64,000 nucleotides of DNA from Streptomyces regalis (GTDB lineage: Bacteria > Actinomycetota > Actinomycetes > Streptomycetales > Streptomycetaceae): assembly GCF_001509475.1 (NCBI RefSeq), contig NZ_LLZG01000231.1:62001-126000 (forward strand), given 5' to 3'. The translations under genes were made by a program, and so were the position numbers. Numbering within the stretch: the first letter of the stretch is position 1; each line of letters starts with the position of its first letter. The notes beneath the pieces were generated by a model. It worked only from the letters and a program-made list of their open reading frames with translations, searched no databases and was not told the origin of the DNA. Below, piece by piece: positions 63,621 through 64,000 of the stretch.

Positions 63621-64000
63621 TCATCCCCTGCCCGGCAGCGGTCCGGTGCGTGTTTCCGAAGTCTGCATGCCCTCGTAAGGCGGGGACTGGTGCTCGGGGC
63701 GGGGGGCGAAGTAATCGGCATCCTTTGGCCGAGAGGCCTCCGGGCGCGGACGCGGGGCCGGCTCGAGATGGGGGATGTGCTTTGAGCAGTGCACATACGC
63801 CTCCTCGACCGTGATGTGCACCCAGAATTCGGGCCTGCGTCCAGGAGCGGCGTCCACGGGAAGGCAGGGGTAGGCCCGCCGCTGCTCCTCGTCCCGGCGG
63901 AGCCGAGCTGCGCCATTGACGTGCAAGCCGATGTGGTCATGCGTGAAGTCGACGAAAAGCAGGCCGATATGCGGGTTCTCGGTGATGTTTCCCGCGCTGG
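63621..64000 (-). CDS. Pyridoxamine 5'-phosphate oxidase-like FMN-binding protein (5' end outside window)
   Basis: The C-terminal 126 residues of a PNPOx-fold protein. ENPHIGLLFVDFTHDHIGLH, then VNGAARLRRDEE and FWVHITVEEAYVHCSKHIPH, are typical of the flavin-binding barrel of this family. The tail is longer than usual (EHQSPPYEGMQTSETRT). The beginning lies beyond the right edge. The function is probably reduction of small molecules or stress-related flavin binding; substrate unknown. Confidence 0.72.
   Translation of the reverse strand, partial: SAGNITENPHIGLLFVDFTHDHIGLHVNGAARLRRDEEQRRAYPCLPVDAAPGRRPEFWVHITVEEAYVHCSKHIPHLEPAPRPRPEASRPKDADYFAPRPEHQSPPYEGMQTSETRTGPLPGRG

Overview
The base composition (very high GC), codon use, Tat- and lipobox-type leaders, CUT1-type sugar ABC importers without their own ATPase gene, and many LacI/GntR/PadR/LysR regulators point to an actinomycete, most likely Streptomyces. 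Dense IS and transposon debris and many broken genes suggest an accessory region such as a chromosome arm. No CRISPR array, rRNA, tRNA, replication origin or biosynthetic gene cluster was recognised.

Layout. 0-5 kb: the end of an L-fucose-type catabolic operon (SDR, aldo/keto reductase, frameshifted amidohydrolase, decayed LutA-like gene), then a secreted GH29 alpha-L-fucosidase. 5-7.5 kb: debris (carbohydrate-binding remnant, truncated ISL3 element, HAD remnant). 7.9-17.4 kb: a second catabolic locus. On the minus strand is a coupled operon (enolase-superfamily remnant, 2-hydroxyacid dehydrogenase, internally deleted aldo/keto reductase, six-hairpin protein, sugar-binding lipoprotein, two permeases). 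Divergent from it is a secreted beta-helix GH141-like enzyme, and a broken FadR-type GntR regulator follows. The palindrome ATAC-N-TC-N-GA-N-GTAT occurs before both the fucosidase and the beta-helix enzyme, so the two loci look like one regulon for deoxy-sugar-rich glycans. 17.7-25 kb: FG-GAP remnant, NodB deacetylase, BNR/ricin-lectin protein, an IS5-like element with long terminal repeats, and a DJ-1/PfpI plus GlxA-type AraC pair. 25-29.5 kb: Tn3 remnant, Tat-exported metallo-beta-lactamase-fold protein with a palindromic promoter, and a graveyard including an in-frame chimera of a Cas3 helicase fragment with a GH78 rhamnosidase end.

29.7-35 kb: a LysR-controlled sulfatase locus (arylsulfatase, its formylglycine-generating enzyme, a betaine/choline-type binding lipoprotein). 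35.4-38 kb: a divergent LacI/MFS pair. 38.3-41.5 kb: an orphan Tat-exported binding protein beside a NarL-type two-component system, the kinase being frameshifted. 41.7-49.4 kb: a rhamnoside utilisation locus (LacI, sugar ABC importer, 1065-residue GH78 alpha-L-rhamnosidase) with three palindromes in the divergent promoter region. 49.4-56.3 kb: a segment bounded by two direct copies of a 42-bp repeat, carrying ankyrin and IS5 remnants, a stand-alone VWA protein, an NMT1/THI5-type ABC importer and a luciferase-like oxidoreductase. 56.6-64 kb: a secreted subtilase, remnants (PQQ propeller, PAPS-reductase-like, integrase), a GNAT acetyltransferase, a PadR regulator with a palindromic operator and an acyl-CoA dehydrogenase, and a truncated PNPOx-like gene at the edge.

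Two themes recur. Many genes carry single-base frameshifts; some of these could be consensus errors in homopolymers. Several others have lost their middle but kept both ends, and even their translational coupling. All functional roles are inferred from sequence recognition without database searches.
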